Assembly (NCBI GenBank): GCA_016110215.1
Contig: JADWQD010000010.1
Coordinates: forward strand, 1-64,000
Origin: Capronia americana
Lineage: Eukaryota > Ascomycota > Eurotiomycetes > Chaetothyriales > Herpotrichiellaceae
Length of the DNA: 64,000 bases
Direction: 5' to 3'
The notes beneath the pieces were generated by a model that did not search any database, had not been told where the DNA came from, and saw nothing but the letters and a program-made list of their open reading frames with translations. This document shows, piece after piece, positions 54,809 through 64,000 of the stretch. Position 1 is the stretch's first letter. Every line of letters begins with the position of its first letter. Made by a program: the position numbers and the translations under genes.

Positions 54809-56249
54809 ATGGTCGCCTTAATCTTCCCGGGCTCGTCTTGGACAGTCCTCTTCCTTTACACGGCTGTGTTCTCACTATGGCCTTCGCTGTGTCAATGCCT
54901 TGACATTTCTTATTGCTCCCCGGAGAACAACGCGGGCAGCTATCCAAGCTGTAAGCATCCCCCTGTCCTTGTGGCCTAGTTACTGACTACTGGCTCCAGT
55001 CTTCAGCCAATTTCAGTCGAATGGGTTATGCCAGGGCCATTGTCAAGGCTCCTACGCTTTTGCGGTCCTCCAAGGCTACTATTGCTGGTGCTCCAACTAC
55101 ATTCCCACGTTGCAGGAGAGCACTTACGACTGCAACCAAGTATGTCCCGGCTTCGGCTCCGAGTGGTGTGGTTCCACGGATGATGGCCTCTATGGATATT
55201 ACCTCCTGAGCGCAGGAGTCCCCTTGGGAACCTCTGGTACTGGTTCGAGTACACCATCATCAACATTATCTCAATCTCCATCGGTTAGTATTGATACCTC
55301 TACCTCTCCATCCACATCCGCATTGGACACTGGGTCCTCCACATCCTCCCGTTCCCCCTTCACCTGGCCAGCGTATCATTCCTCTTCAGTGATAACACCT
55401 GGACCCTCCCAGAGCTCTACCGAGGCTAGCATCGTGACTTGGTCAAGTGATAGTTCGTCGACCTCAACAAGCTCTCTTGTATGAGAACCCGATTCTAAAA
55501 ATTACCCTTCTCTCGCCCTCAACCCTGACCCATTCTAACATTCTTTGCTGACGAGATGTGAACCCAGACATCATCAACCCCTCCACCTTCTACAGATCCC
55601 CCGCCTTCGCCGTCTACTCCGGCACCTACGGAGATATACACGAGTGTCACCACCGTGACGGGCAATGTCCGTACCGTGGTCGTGACACCGACTCCCGCCG
55701 CCTCGTCGGACGCCACGTTAGGGCAAAGCTCTACTGGTGGCGGTGGCGTTAGTACTGGCAAAGTTGTCGGCATTGTCCTTGGCGTCGCTCTTGGCATTGG
55801 CATTTTGATCGGGATTGCGCTCTACCTTTGGTTCCGGCGGCGGCACAAGAAATTGCAAGAGCAACGCGGACCAGAAACGGCTTTCGTCCCTCGAACTGGA
55901 GATACCTCCCCTTCCAACAATGTCCCGTCTCGGCAAGTTAGTCAAATGTCGACGGCTGGATTGCTGGGTTCTAAAGCCCCCCGCATCAACACCTCTTTTG
56001 GGTTGCTGGGCAATGATCTTCGGAGCGCTGATACAACCATTTCATCCACCTCGGCATCCGATCGCCGGAGTGTGGTCACGGATCAAAGATTGAACCCGTA
56101 TGCTTTGTACATGAGTGAGCAGGGTCGCATTAGCAACGTGTCCCTCCAAGACAATCAAGACTATTCGAGGCAACTACGGGTAAGTCTTGTTCAGCAAGCC
56201 GGTCAGAACTTGACGACTGATTGTGTTCTAGGTGGCCAATCCAGATTAA
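54809..56249 (+). CDS. WSC-domain cell-wall integrity sensor
   Basis: Such type I membrane sensors detect wall stress and signal through Rho1 to the Pkc1 MAP kinase cascade. Four exons, 54809-54950, 55000-55478, 55568-56179 and 56232-56249, give 416 residues. A signal peptide (MVALIFPGSSWTVLFLYTAV) precedes the WSC domain with its Cys pattern: ISYCSPENNAGSYPS, NGLCQGHCQGSYAFAVLQGY, YCWCSNYIP, YDCNQVCPGFGSEWCGS. A Ser/Thr-rich rod (about 130-262), expected to be O-mannosylated, leads to one membrane helix (273-296, VVGIVLGVALGIGILIGIAL) and the RRRHKK stop-transfer. The cytoplasmic tail ends LRVANPD, the conserved end of fungal WSC proteins, which is restored only by splicing the last intron. 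Intracellular Ser clusters may be phosphorylated. Confidence 0.93.
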
Positions 56250-57665
56250 TTCGATTCGACAACCGGTCTAAAGCCGGCTAACACACATCTGATTGCAAGG
56301 TCGCGAGACCCACGGCATACGTCTTTTCGGAAGAAGATCGAAGAGCATACCATACCCCGGGGCGAGGCAGCAAAGACTCGCCACCACAATTCAGTCTCAT
56401 AGGGACAATATCGGACCCACAAAAGACGATGATTTTGCTACTGAAGCAATGACCTTTATGACGAGACGAGGTACCAGCTTCTGACCACTTGCAACAATGG
56501 ACCCATGCACGTTGATCGGCATTGGAGGCGTTTATGAGGCGACTGTACATTTAGCATAGCGAAGAGGGCGTATGGTAACAGGACACGCACGACGGGTTTT
56601 TGTATGCAGTAGGGTCAGGCGTTCGATATACGATGGCGGGATAGGGAGCACACAAACGGCGACTTCTGGAGCATCGGCCTGGTGTTTCCAGCATCTCCAT
56701 AATGTACAAGGATTAGCGCTGTGACTATGGCCGAGTTGACGTGTACAGGATTTAGCTCGGTCGTTCATGGGCTCGGGAAACTGCACAAAGAGGTTATATA
56801 GATGAGCTGAAGACAAAGGTGCAATCTTTTGACTCTGTTTCACGCCACGGACATTTGCTCAAGTGACCTGGAAGAGACGCAGAGAAAGAATCTGGACTGG
56901 GGTTGATGCCCAACTGGTGGTGGCAAGGCTGTGAGGATCTGCTTTGGCTTGGGCTTCGACCGACATTCAGGCTGAGATTCTGAGTCCCTGAGTTTCGGGC
57001 CAACCCGTCTCCAAGCATCTTTGTGCCTGATTTTCGTTGCCTTGCTCAAGTGTGTCAAAGATGACAGCTCCCCGTTACACCTGCAAGCCTCCCGAGTGAG
57101 AAGCTTCCAGAAGACGAGACCGGTCTACCTAGGCTGGAGTAGCAGTCGGCTGTTGAGAACAGAACAAGCCTGATGCAGTGTTCTGATTGTCCTTTGCATT
57201 AATCAAGTGTTGTGTCAAAAGAGCGGCCCCCGCTCATTGGGCTCCGGTGACGTAACCACCAAGTCACGCAGTGGTGATTTCATTCAAGCACCCCGTTGCT
57301 ATTCGTGTATGGGTTTCGTTGGCCCAAAAAGCCTGCACATGCCCCCAGCGAGCGCCGCGCAGGCCACCGAAACTAGAAGCAGGATCCCAGCTGGGCTTCT
57401 CACCTCACCCATCGTGACAACCCAATCTGCCTTCTCTCAACCACCCTTTCTTTTGCTTGCTGCAACGGCCTTTCGCTTCTTGTTCTTCACTTGGCCCGCT
57501 GGCGGCACAGCCTTTGCAGCCATATATGGTATAAATTTCTCCAGGGCCTCGCTTTTTCGGACTCGATACCGCAGGCACCCCGCCGAGCCAAACTGCCAAC
57601 TCACGTTACTTGCCTCCAACTGCACGTATCTCAACCTCGATTTGACAAGCTGACCAAGCTGTAAT
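56250..57665. other. Intergenic, no gene seen
   Basis: This holds the WSC 3' flank and the promoter of the repeat-rich gene. If the last WSC intron were retained, translation would stop at 56281. The last 300 bp is C/T-rich, a likely 5' leader. No other feature is seen. Confidence 0.55.
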
Positions 57666-59975
57666 ATGGCAGGACGTCGATATGCCGACGACGTCTCAGT
57701 CGACCGCTACGAGGACCGACGGGAAAGTCATGTCTCACGAAATGGACGACGCTACTACGAAGACCGCTACGCAGAGGAGGAGGTAGACTACCGCCGCTCT
57801 ACGCCCCAACCTGCTCCTGTCCGAGAAAGAGAGACGATAGTGCGTGAGGAGGTCCGTGAACGGCCTGGACGTACCCCTGCCTTCCTTGAAGAGGGCTATG
57901 GCCGAACCTCGGCTGGTCCTGTGGTTCTGCGGAAGCGGGAACAAGAGGATTTCGAGTTTGCTCCTCGACCTCGCCGCCGGTCTCCTTCACCCGAACCCGA
58001 ACGGAAGGTGGAAAAGGAGGAAATCATCATTCGACGGGACGAGTCTGAGGTACGGGCCCCTCCTCCGCGGCCAAGAGAGCGGGAGCGAGATGTCGACCGT
58101 GAAGAGATCATCATCCGTCGAGACGAAAGGGAGCGATCAAGGCCCCCTCCCCGATTCCGAGAAAGAGAAGTCGACCGTGAGGAAATCATCTTCCGTCGAG
58201 ATGAGAGAGAACCTGAGCGGCTTCCACCTCCCGTCCGTGAGCAGAACCGTGAAGAAATCATCGTTCGTCGGGATGAACGCGAGAGAGATGTTCGACCGCC
58301 GCCCCCAAGGGAGGTCAACTCCTCGAGGGAGGAGATCGTCATCCGGCGCGACGAGCGGGAGCGCGAGGCGGTTCGCTCACCGCCGCCACGGGGGGTAAAT
58401 ACCTCCCGGGAGGAGATTGTCATCCGCCGCAACGAAGAAGAAGACCGCCGTTCGCGCTACTATGACGACGACGATGTCATTTCCAGGAGAGGTGACTACG
58501 ATCGGAGACCCGCCCGGGCTGAAGTTGACAGGCAAGAGATCATCATCCGCCGTGATGAACAGAATGACACCCGGCGCTACGACGACTATCCGTTGACACG
58601 ACCAAAGTCGCACGAGCGAGCCAGATCAAGGGCACGACGATCGAGTGACGCCTCTAATGACGAGATCATCATTCGGCAAGAGGAGCGGGAAGGGCGCAAT
58701 GGCACCCGCAATCAGCAAGAAATCATCATCCGAAGAAGTTCTCGCTCTCGGTCTCCTGCCACGTCGGTGACGTCTGCTCGCACTGCGCCCCCTGTTCCTC
58801 TTCCTCCCCCGGAGCCCCAAGTCATTAATGCGCCAACCATCCATCAAGAGGTCATCACACATCACCGCCACATCGACCACGGCTTTGAAGTGGCAATTCC
58901 TACACGGCCACGAGTGATCGAGAGACCACCATCGCCACCAAGTCCCCCACTTGCACCCCTTCCACCCCCGCCACGGGAGCGAGCTCGATCGGAGGAGCGG
59001 ATTGAGATCAGCAGGACGCAAACCCGTAACGGCCGCACTGATACCGAGGACATCGTTATCGACCGGAAAGAAAGGGATGCGCCAATCACACCGAGAAGTA
59101 TGACGCCGTACAACCCTCCTCCGCCAGCACGTGAACCGTACTACGAGCCTGCACCACGTCGTGAAGTTTACCGTGGCTATGACCGGGACGTGCAAGAAGA
59201 GGCAGAATTCTACAACGCCCGTGCTATGGATCGCGCTTACATTGGTGAGAGCTCCCATGGAGCGACCCGTGATTGGGCGGTTGTCGATGTCCCTCCTGGC
59301 ACCAGCCGTGTGCGACTGGAGGGGGCTGGCGGGGCAAGCCAAGAGATTACCTGGCAGAGATACAATGGAGTGAGACGCAGCAAGTTCATTCCTGACGGAA
59401 TCGATGATGGCTACGACATGGCCCCTGCTCGGCCTGCTCCTTTGCCGGCGCTGGCGCCTGCACCTGTGCCTGTGCCCCTTCCACCTGCCGCACCCCTGCC
59501 GTCAGCGAACGGAGAGATAGGGCGCCGGTATGGCAAAGAGCGTAATCCCAAAGAGGGCTTGTGGACAGAGGTAACGAAGGATCTGGTTGTCAAGGAAGCC
59601 ATCCAGGAAATGGGCTACGAGTTCGAGGAGACCGACGACTTCTACTACATTATCGCCTACCTGCGCTACGTAAGTACACAAATTTCTGTCTGTGCAGAAG
59701 ATACTGACCGAACATCACAGGAGGATATTGCACGACTGGTAGGCTTGTCGGATGACATCCGCAAAGAGCGTCGCAAGCGCATCAAGGAGATCGAGTGGGA
59801 GAATAGAGTCCTCCCGCCTCCCATTGAAGAACCTGCACCTCGTCCGCTCGCAATCGAGCCGCCGCCACCGCATCGGCCTCGCCAAGAATGGGATCGAGAG
59901 GAAGAGCGGTATATCGAGCGCGAAGTTCTCTATCGGGGCGGCCGACCACCGCCACCTCCGGGCTGGAGACGTTGA
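57666..59975 (+). CDS. Charged repeat protein with EEIIIRRDE motifs (fungal, DUF8035-like)
   Basis: Two exons, 57666-59669 and 59721-59975, give 752 residues. The 51-nt intron (GTAAGT...CAG) keeps frame, so retention would add 17 residues. The protein is strongly Arg/Glu-rich and mostly disordered. Between about 58017 and 58741 a short motif like EEIIIRRDERE recurs nine times every 20-30 residues, separated by Pro/Arg spacers. The middle is Pro-rich (PSPPSPPLAPLPPPPRERAR). The C-terminus has a compact conserved part: KERNPKEGLWTEVTKDLVVK, EMGYEFEETDDFYYIIAYLRY, then EDIARLVGLSDDIRKERRKR. I recall this C-terminus from a fungal domain of unknown function (DUF8035); function is unknown. RS/RE dipeptides (RSRARRSSD) are reminiscent of RNA-associated proteins, which is only suggestive. 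Confidence 0.85.
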   Translation: MAGRRYADDVSVDRYEDRRESHVSRNGRRYYEDRYAEEEVDYRRSTPQPAPVRERETIVREEVRERPGRTPAFLEEGYGRTSAGPVVLRKREQEDFEFAPRPRRRSPSPEPERKVEKEEIIIRRDESEVRAPPPRPRERERDVDREEIIIRRDERERSRPPPRFREREVDREEIIFRRDEREPERLPPPVREQNREEIIVRRDERERDVRPPPPREVNSSREEIVIRRDEREREAVRSPPPRGVNTSREEIVIRRNEEEDRRSRYYDDDDVISRRGDYDRRPARAEVDRQEIIIRRDEQNDTRRYDDYPLTRPKSHERARSRARRSSDASNDEIIIRQEEREGRNGTRNQQEIIIRRSSRSRSPATSVTSARTAPPVPLPPPEPQVINAPTIHQEVITHHRHIDHGFEVAIPTRPRVIERPPSPPSPPLAPLPPPPRERARSEERIEISRTQTRNGRTDTEDIVIDRKERDAPITPRSMTPYNPPPPAREPYYEPAPRREVYRGYDRDVQEEAEFYNARAMDRAYIGESSHGATRDWAVVDVPPGTSRVRLEGAGGASQEITWQRYNGVRRSKFIPDGIDDGYDMAPARPAPLPALAPAPVPVPLPPAAPLPSANGEIGRRYGKERNPKEGLWTEVTKDLVVKEAIQEMGYEFEETDDFYYIIAYLRYVSTQISVCAEDTDRTSQEDIARLVGLSDDIRKERRKRIKEIEWENRVLPPPIEEPAPRPLAIEPPPPHRPRQEWDREEERYIEREVLYRGGRPPPPPGWRR
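58017..58741 (+). repeat. Nine-copy EEIIIRRDE-coding repeat
   Basis: Imperfect coding repeats with core GAGGAAATCATCATTCGTCG-like sequence. Variants are EEIIFRRDE, EEIIVRRDE, EEIVIRRNE, QEIIIRRDE and DEIIIRQEE. Protein sequence is better conserved than the DNA, so selection rather than recent expansion explains them. Confidence 0.8.
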
Positions 59976-60851
59976 GACCAGAAATTTCCATAAATCTGTT
60001 CTAGATTGGTTAAGTTGACGATGTGATGTCTGATGACCTGGCAATAATGCAAGAAGAGCATGCATGAATTCCATTTGTTTGGTGGGACGCATTTGAGCAA
60101 GCGTGGGTGTATGTCGGGTTATAACTTAGCGAAGAAATGATGTCGAAATGAGATGAATGTCCACAGTCCAGATTTGTTTTCACCGCGAGTCATTGCATTC
60201 CAGGCAGGATGGACTGTTTTCCAAGCCTGTCTGAATTGGCCGCAGGCGATTGCTGTCGTACAGCAAGGCAGACCACACAACGGTACACAGACCTCTTAAC
60301 ACAACTGAAGTTTCCAATTCCACGGCGATTGATATAGGTACATAGCTGACTGAACACCCCGACCTGACCGGGGCATCGGATCTTCAACTCGGTCTTGCAT
60401 AACCCCGTCTTCCACCATCCGCCACGGAGCAGTAGGACAGGACAGGACAGGACAGGACAGGACAGGACAGGACGTAGGACTTTCAGACCAAGTTGTCAAG
60501 GACTACGGAATACCGACTGGGCGTGAGGATTTGGGATTGGGACTGGCGCTGGCACTGGCATTGGCATTGGGGGTTTGGATAGGATGTGTGAAGTATGTAC
60601 GTACGTACGTATGCGACCGCCAGGGGGTTTTTGCTCGAGCCATCCAAGATCACAGTCATCGAAGACCATATCTGAAAAACTGTTGCTTGGGTACTAACTA
60701 ACTAGTACAGCATATCTAGCCACTTTGGTGCCTGGGGTATCTCGGAGAATAGGCTAGTCGTTGTGCAATTGACTGACCGACAGACCGACCAGAAGGTCAT
60801 TCTTCATCTCGCTCCTCCCCTCGTCTCTCCTCTGCGTCTGAAACCACTCGT
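59976..60851. other. Intergenic with simple repeats
   Basis: This separates two convergent genes. It holds a GGACA tandem array (60435-60473), a GGCACTGGCATTGGCATTGG-type run near 60545-60568 and a GTACGTACGTACGTA palindrome near 60597-60611. No gene is seen. Confidence 0.6.
60435..60473. repeat. (GGACA)n microsatellite, about 8 copies
   Basis: An uninterrupted 5-bp tandem array of 39 bp in the spacer between convergent genes. Confidence 0.9.
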
Positions 60852-61712
60852 CTAATACAGATGCCGCAAAGTGGGGTCGTTCGCGATCATGCTCCGGTAG
60901 TCACGCCACCACTGAGCCACCTCCTCCCGCTGTTCGTCCCGCTCGATCTGCCATGAGGCTGTCGGGGCCGGGCCACCACGCCGCAGCGCCAGTTCCGCCA
61001 GCACGTCCGTGTCGCTCTTCCTCTCCAGGGCGAGGTAGTACATGTCCTCGAGCAGGTCCATGTATTTGCCCGGTCGGCTGGTTTCCGTGGCGCGGAGGAG
61101 TTTGTGCATGAGATAGCAGCGGAAGGTGTAGGCCCACTGGGATGGCACTTCCTCGAGGATGACCAGCGTGAGTGTGATGCGTTTGTAGCGGCCGAAGAAG
61201 TCCTTGATGCCCATCATGTTGGTGCCGAGGCCTTTCTTCTCGTAGACCGCGAGGATGACGTGGCTTTGCGGCGCGTCCGGTTCGGCTTCGTAGGCGTCCA
61301 GAGCGGCGCGGAGGGTCAGGATTTCGTGGTGGCCGCGGGTCGCGAGGTCCTCGATGTCGGCTTCGAGTCGGCAGCTCGTGAGGTTGATGCTTACGAACTC
61401 CGAGGCCGAGGCACAGGGCGAGGGTGGTGGTGGTGGTGGTTCGGTCTCAGCGTCGGAAGAGGGAGAGTTTGAAGACTGGGCTTGGGAAGGGGAGGAGGAA
61501 GGGACACGCTCACGGTCACCGCCGTTGGACGGAGGAGTGGCACATTTGTGATGGGACAGTGCGGGATGGACGTCTTGGATGATGAACTTGTATGTGCCTT
61601 TGTTGTGTTCGGCGTTTGCTTCCTTCTCGCCTTGGTTTTGAGCGTAGCTGGTGCGGGAGAGGACAATGACGGCTCGGAGGCGGTCGGTGATTTCACAGCG
61701 TTGGCCCGCCAT
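60852..61712 (-). CDS. Hypothetical protein, 286 residues
   Basis: I do not recognise this family. From the ATG at 61712 (MAGQRCEITDRLRAVIVLSR) the protein has a hydrophilic Ser/Pro-rich linker with a Pro run (about 75-105). A globular C-terminal half follows: EFVSINLTSCRLEADIEDLA, SHVILAVYEKKGLGTNMMG, DFFGRYKRITLTLVILEEVP, SQWAYTFRCYLMHKLLRATE and YMDLLEDMYYLALERKSD. Mixed helix and strand are expected, with no membrane segment. The frame stays open upstream to 61982, so a longer N-terminus or an upstream exon is possible. High third-position GC and strong amino-acid order support a real gene. Confidence 0.7.
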   Translation of the reverse strand: MAGQRCEITDRLRAVIVLSRTSYAQNQGEKEANAEHNKGTYKFIIQDVHPALSHHKCATPPSNGGDRERVPSSSPSQAQSSNSPSSDAETEPPPPPPSPCASASEFVSINLTSCRLEADIEDLATRGHHEILTLRAALDAYEAEPDAPQSHVILAVYEKKGLGTNMMGIKDFFGRYKRITLTLVILEEVPSQWAYTFRCYLMHKLLRATETSRPGKYMDLLEDMYYLALERKSDTDVLAELALRRGGPAPTASWQIERDEQREEVAQWWRDYRSMIANDPTLRHLY

Positions 61713-62985
61713 CGTGGCTTGGTGATCTGGGTGACACTCAAATGGGGGGGAAGCTGGATTGAGAAGACAGAGAAGACCACAAGCAGGAGTGATCGCAGCT
61801 GTGTTTGAGGATAGGGTGTCTTGCTTCATGCAGGCCTCCTGGAGGAGGCTTGTAAAGGCGTGAACTTTGCTCATCAAGAAGGGCGGCAGGACAGACGATG
61901 TCAACGAGTCAACGGTTGTGAGTGACATTGTAGCCGACAGAAAAACAGAACCAATACAGTGAATCGCAAGTACAGGACACATGATCCACGGGGAGGACTA
62001 TTCATACCAGAGAGAACGTCCCGGGGCGGAGCGTTGATGCCAGAGATACGTTTTGGATTCTTCCAGCAGCGGAAGAGCATTTCTTGCTTCAAGCAACACG
62101 TGGTACTGAATGCTGTCCACATCCATCAGGGAGACTTGGATCCGCAGCGTCTGGCTCAAAGATACTGGATCCTCCAGGCCATGGGCTGCCAAGTACTTTG
62201 TGGAATACACAATCAGGCCCGAGGTCGTCGTTTGGGACAGTCGGTGAACAGTCACAGGTGGAAGTGTCCATGTCGCCAATGTCGGCAACTGGGACAAAGA
62301 ATGCCAGAGCTGGTGCCTCTGGGGATGAGCCTTTGATTGACATAACTTGGACCGTCTTATCCTCTGAACCCTTTTAGCTATTATCCTTATGGTGGGCTGT
62401 GGCCACCGGGTCTTGGAGCAGGAGCTGGATCACCCATTGCCTGGAAACTCATCTTGAGGACACCTTGATATTGAGGGAGCGGCCCAGCGAGCCTGAAAGC
62501 CATCATTCCTTGAACGAGCATTGAACTTGGTCTGTTGTTGTTCGGCGTTGGTGGCCAAGCCTTGGCAGCAAGCCAGCGATGTTCAAATGACCATCAATTC
62601 ACACTGAAATCATTTGCTCTGCTCACTGGATTCTGATTCAAAGTACATACAGAGTGTACAGTATATCGCAGGCGCACCATGGTCTTTGTTCGTGCCCAGA
62701 TTCCATGGACGCAAGTCATTTACGCAGCCACAAGCGAGGAAGCCCTGTCAACCTCATTCTTGCACTTCCTTGCACAGCCCACCCGCTAGCCACAATCCTC
62801 CAAGTGCCACTATCTTCCAGGTGAGGGCGTACATGCCCTTTGAACAATAGATAAAAGCACCCAGCACCCAGCAGCAACAGGCTCATCTCGTCCTCGGTGT
62901 CTGTGGTATTCCGCTATCTTTTCGGCCGGAGGAATCTCCCCCTCACGGCTTTCCACTGACAACTCTGTCAAAGGAGAAAAGAGAC
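61713..62985. other. Intergenic, probable divergent promoters
   Basis: This lies between the unknown minus-strand gene and the nucleotidase gene. Minus-strand frames near 61998-62343 are open but carry no domain. The last 100 bp before 62986 is the nucleotidase leader. Confidence 0.5.
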
Positions 62986-64000
62986 ATGTCCATCCCCTAC
63001 GCTGAAGAGCTGGAAGCTGCCCTCCGCGCCGTCCACCTCGCTTCCCACGCAACCAAATCCCTGCTCCCTTCCCAGGACAAAGGGTCAAGTTGGAAATCTG
63101 ACCACAGCCCCGTGACGGTGGCCGACTACGCATCTCAGGCCTTGCTCATCGCCACCGTCGCTCATTCCTTTCCCAACGACCACTTCCTGGGTGAAGAGTC
63201 GGCCGCCGGGCTGCGCCACAGCCCTTTGCTCGCTGAGCAGGTGTGGCATCTTGTGTCGGAGACGTTGCGGCAGAGCCCCCACCCCGAAGCCGCGGCACTC
63301 CTGGGTGATGAATTGAAGGGGGTGGACGATGTGCTCCGGTACATCGACATGGGCGGAGAAGGCATGGGTGGGCCCGACAGCGGGCGCTTGTGGGTGTTGG
63401 ATCCGCTCGACGGGACCGCGGCGTTTTTGAAGGGCACCCAGTACGCCTTGTCGCTTGCTCTGCTGCAGAATGGGACGCAACAGGTCGGGGTGGTCGGATG
63501 CCCGAATCTGCTGTTTGAGGCTGCTGCTGCTTCTCCTTCTGCGTTTGTTGAGATCAGCGAGAGCCTCGTCGACACTGACGGCCACGGCTGCGTCCTCAGC
63601 GCGGTCAAGGGCCACGGGGCGTTTGTGCGCAAGATGGGAGCCAAGGACCATCTGGGTCCACCGAGGAGGGTGGCGATGATCGAGAGCAATGATCCAGGTA
63701 TTGCTGAGCGCATCCGCCTCGTCCAGCCGAGCAACAAATCCTACGATGCAGAGAAGGAACAGGAGTTCGCGCGGCAGGTCGGCGCTCCCTGGCCCGGCAC
63801 GCAGCTCTGGTCGTCGCAGATGAGGTTCGCAGCCCTGGCCATCGGCGCTGGAAATGTCCAGGTGGCATTTCGTATCCCGCGGGACTACCACTCGTGCGTC
63901 TGGGACGTGGCCGGCGGCGCTTTGCTTGTTGAAGAAGCAGGCGGGAAAGTCACCGATGCCGATGGAAAGGAGCTGGATTTCACGCGAGGGCGCAGGCTCG
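62986..64000 (+). CDS. MET22: 3'(2'),5'-bisphosphate nucleotidase (HAL2/MET22-like), 3' end cut
   Basis: This enzyme removes the 3' phosphate from PAP and PAPS, by-products of sulfate assimilation, and in yeast is the lithium- and sodium-sensitive target for salt tolerance. 338 codons are seen without intron or stop, and the gene continues past the window. Lithium-sensitive phosphatase motifs: DHSPVTVADYASQ (39-51), FLGEES (Glu70, Glu71), DPLDGTAAFLKGTQYALSL (139-157; Asp139 and Asp142 bind metal) and the distal WDVAGGALLVEEAGG (Trp306-Asp307). The order and spacing match HAL2 rather than inositol monophosphatase, as does the long insertion with DVLRYIDMGGEGMGG before the DPLDGT motif. The ATG at 62986 starts MSIPYAEELEAALRAVHLAS, as in other fungi. 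Probably cytosolic. Confidence 0.93.
   Translation, partial: MSIPYAEELEAALRAVHLASHATKSLLPSQDKGSSWKSDHSPVTVADYASQALLIATVAHSFPNDHFLGEESAAGLRHSPLLAEQVWHLVSETLRQSPHPEAAALLGDELKGVDDVLRYIDMGGEGMGGPDSGRLWVLDPLDGTAAFLKGTQYALSLALLQNGTQQVGVVGCPNLLFEAAAASPSAFVEISESLVDTDGHGCVLSAVKGHGAFVRKMGAKDHLGPPRRVAMIESNDPGIAERIRLVQPSNKSYDAEKEQEFARQVGAPWPGTQLWSSQMRFAALAIGAGNVQVAFRIPRDYHSCVWDVAGGALLVEEAGGKVTDADGKELDFTRGRRL

Noticed and set aside
58626..59342. Minus-strand frame of 238 codons opposite the repeat protein
   Set aside because: Shadow of the repeat and proline-rich coding region.
63085..63891. Minus-strand frames of 191-268 codons opposite the nucleotidase
   Set aside because: The plus strand carries the complete lithium-sensitive phosphatase motif set.

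Overview
This window is nuclear DNA of a filamentous ascomycete (Pezizomycotina). The evidence is short spliceosomal introns with GTAAGT/GTGAGT donors and CAG/TAG acceptors in most genes, together with a TRI12-type MFS transporter, a WSC cell-wall sensor, a HET-domain gene and a serine/threonine-rich secretory style typical of moulds. The order is not resolved. Eurotiomycetes such as Chaetothyriales would fit, but nothing here proves it. About 18 protein genes, one tRNA and one large gene relic can be supported. Exon borders below are read from splice signals and frame continuity, not from transcripts.

Left part (1-26962): mostly conserved housekeeping genes. In order: a large RRM-like protein with a disordered tail (minus); the Arp2/3 subunit ARPC4 (minus), sharing a promoter region with the proteasome deubiquitinase UBP6/USP14 (plus); ribosomal protein eS30; a mitochondrial-type hotdog thioesterase; a 3.7 kb gap; an MFS efflux transporter; a 2.8 kb gap; a small SET-domain protein (minus); a 135-residue unknown; an AIF/AMID-like NADH oxidoreductase; and fumarase.

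Middle part (about 27000-47300): accessory in character. Between fumarase and an aldo-keto reductase lies about 9 kb of broken coding sequence that ends in a UPF1/DNA2-type helicase C-terminus. After the reductase come three genes: an intronless 787-residue SIR2-like protein with an N-myristoylation-type start, a Nudix ADP-sugar/ADP-ribose diphosphatase (minus), and a HET-domain protein. An NAD-cleaving type of domain, a possible ADP-ribose hydrolase and a fungal allorecognition domain therefore sit within 7 kb. This is the best candidate here for an undescribed nonself-recognition or immune locus. A tRNA-Gly(GCC) marks its right edge.

Right part (47882-64000): a peroxisomal acyl-CoA ligase of the 4-coumarate-CoA ligase type (minus); a 5 kb gene-poor stretch; a WSC-family cell-wall integrity sensor; a repeat-rich charged protein of a fungal family; an unrecognised 286-residue protein (minus); and the start of a HAL2/MET22-type 3'(2'),5'-bisphosphate nucleotidase cut by the window end. 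Intergenic DNA carries many short tandem repeats and TACGTA-rich tracts but no recognisable intact transposon and no CRISPR array.
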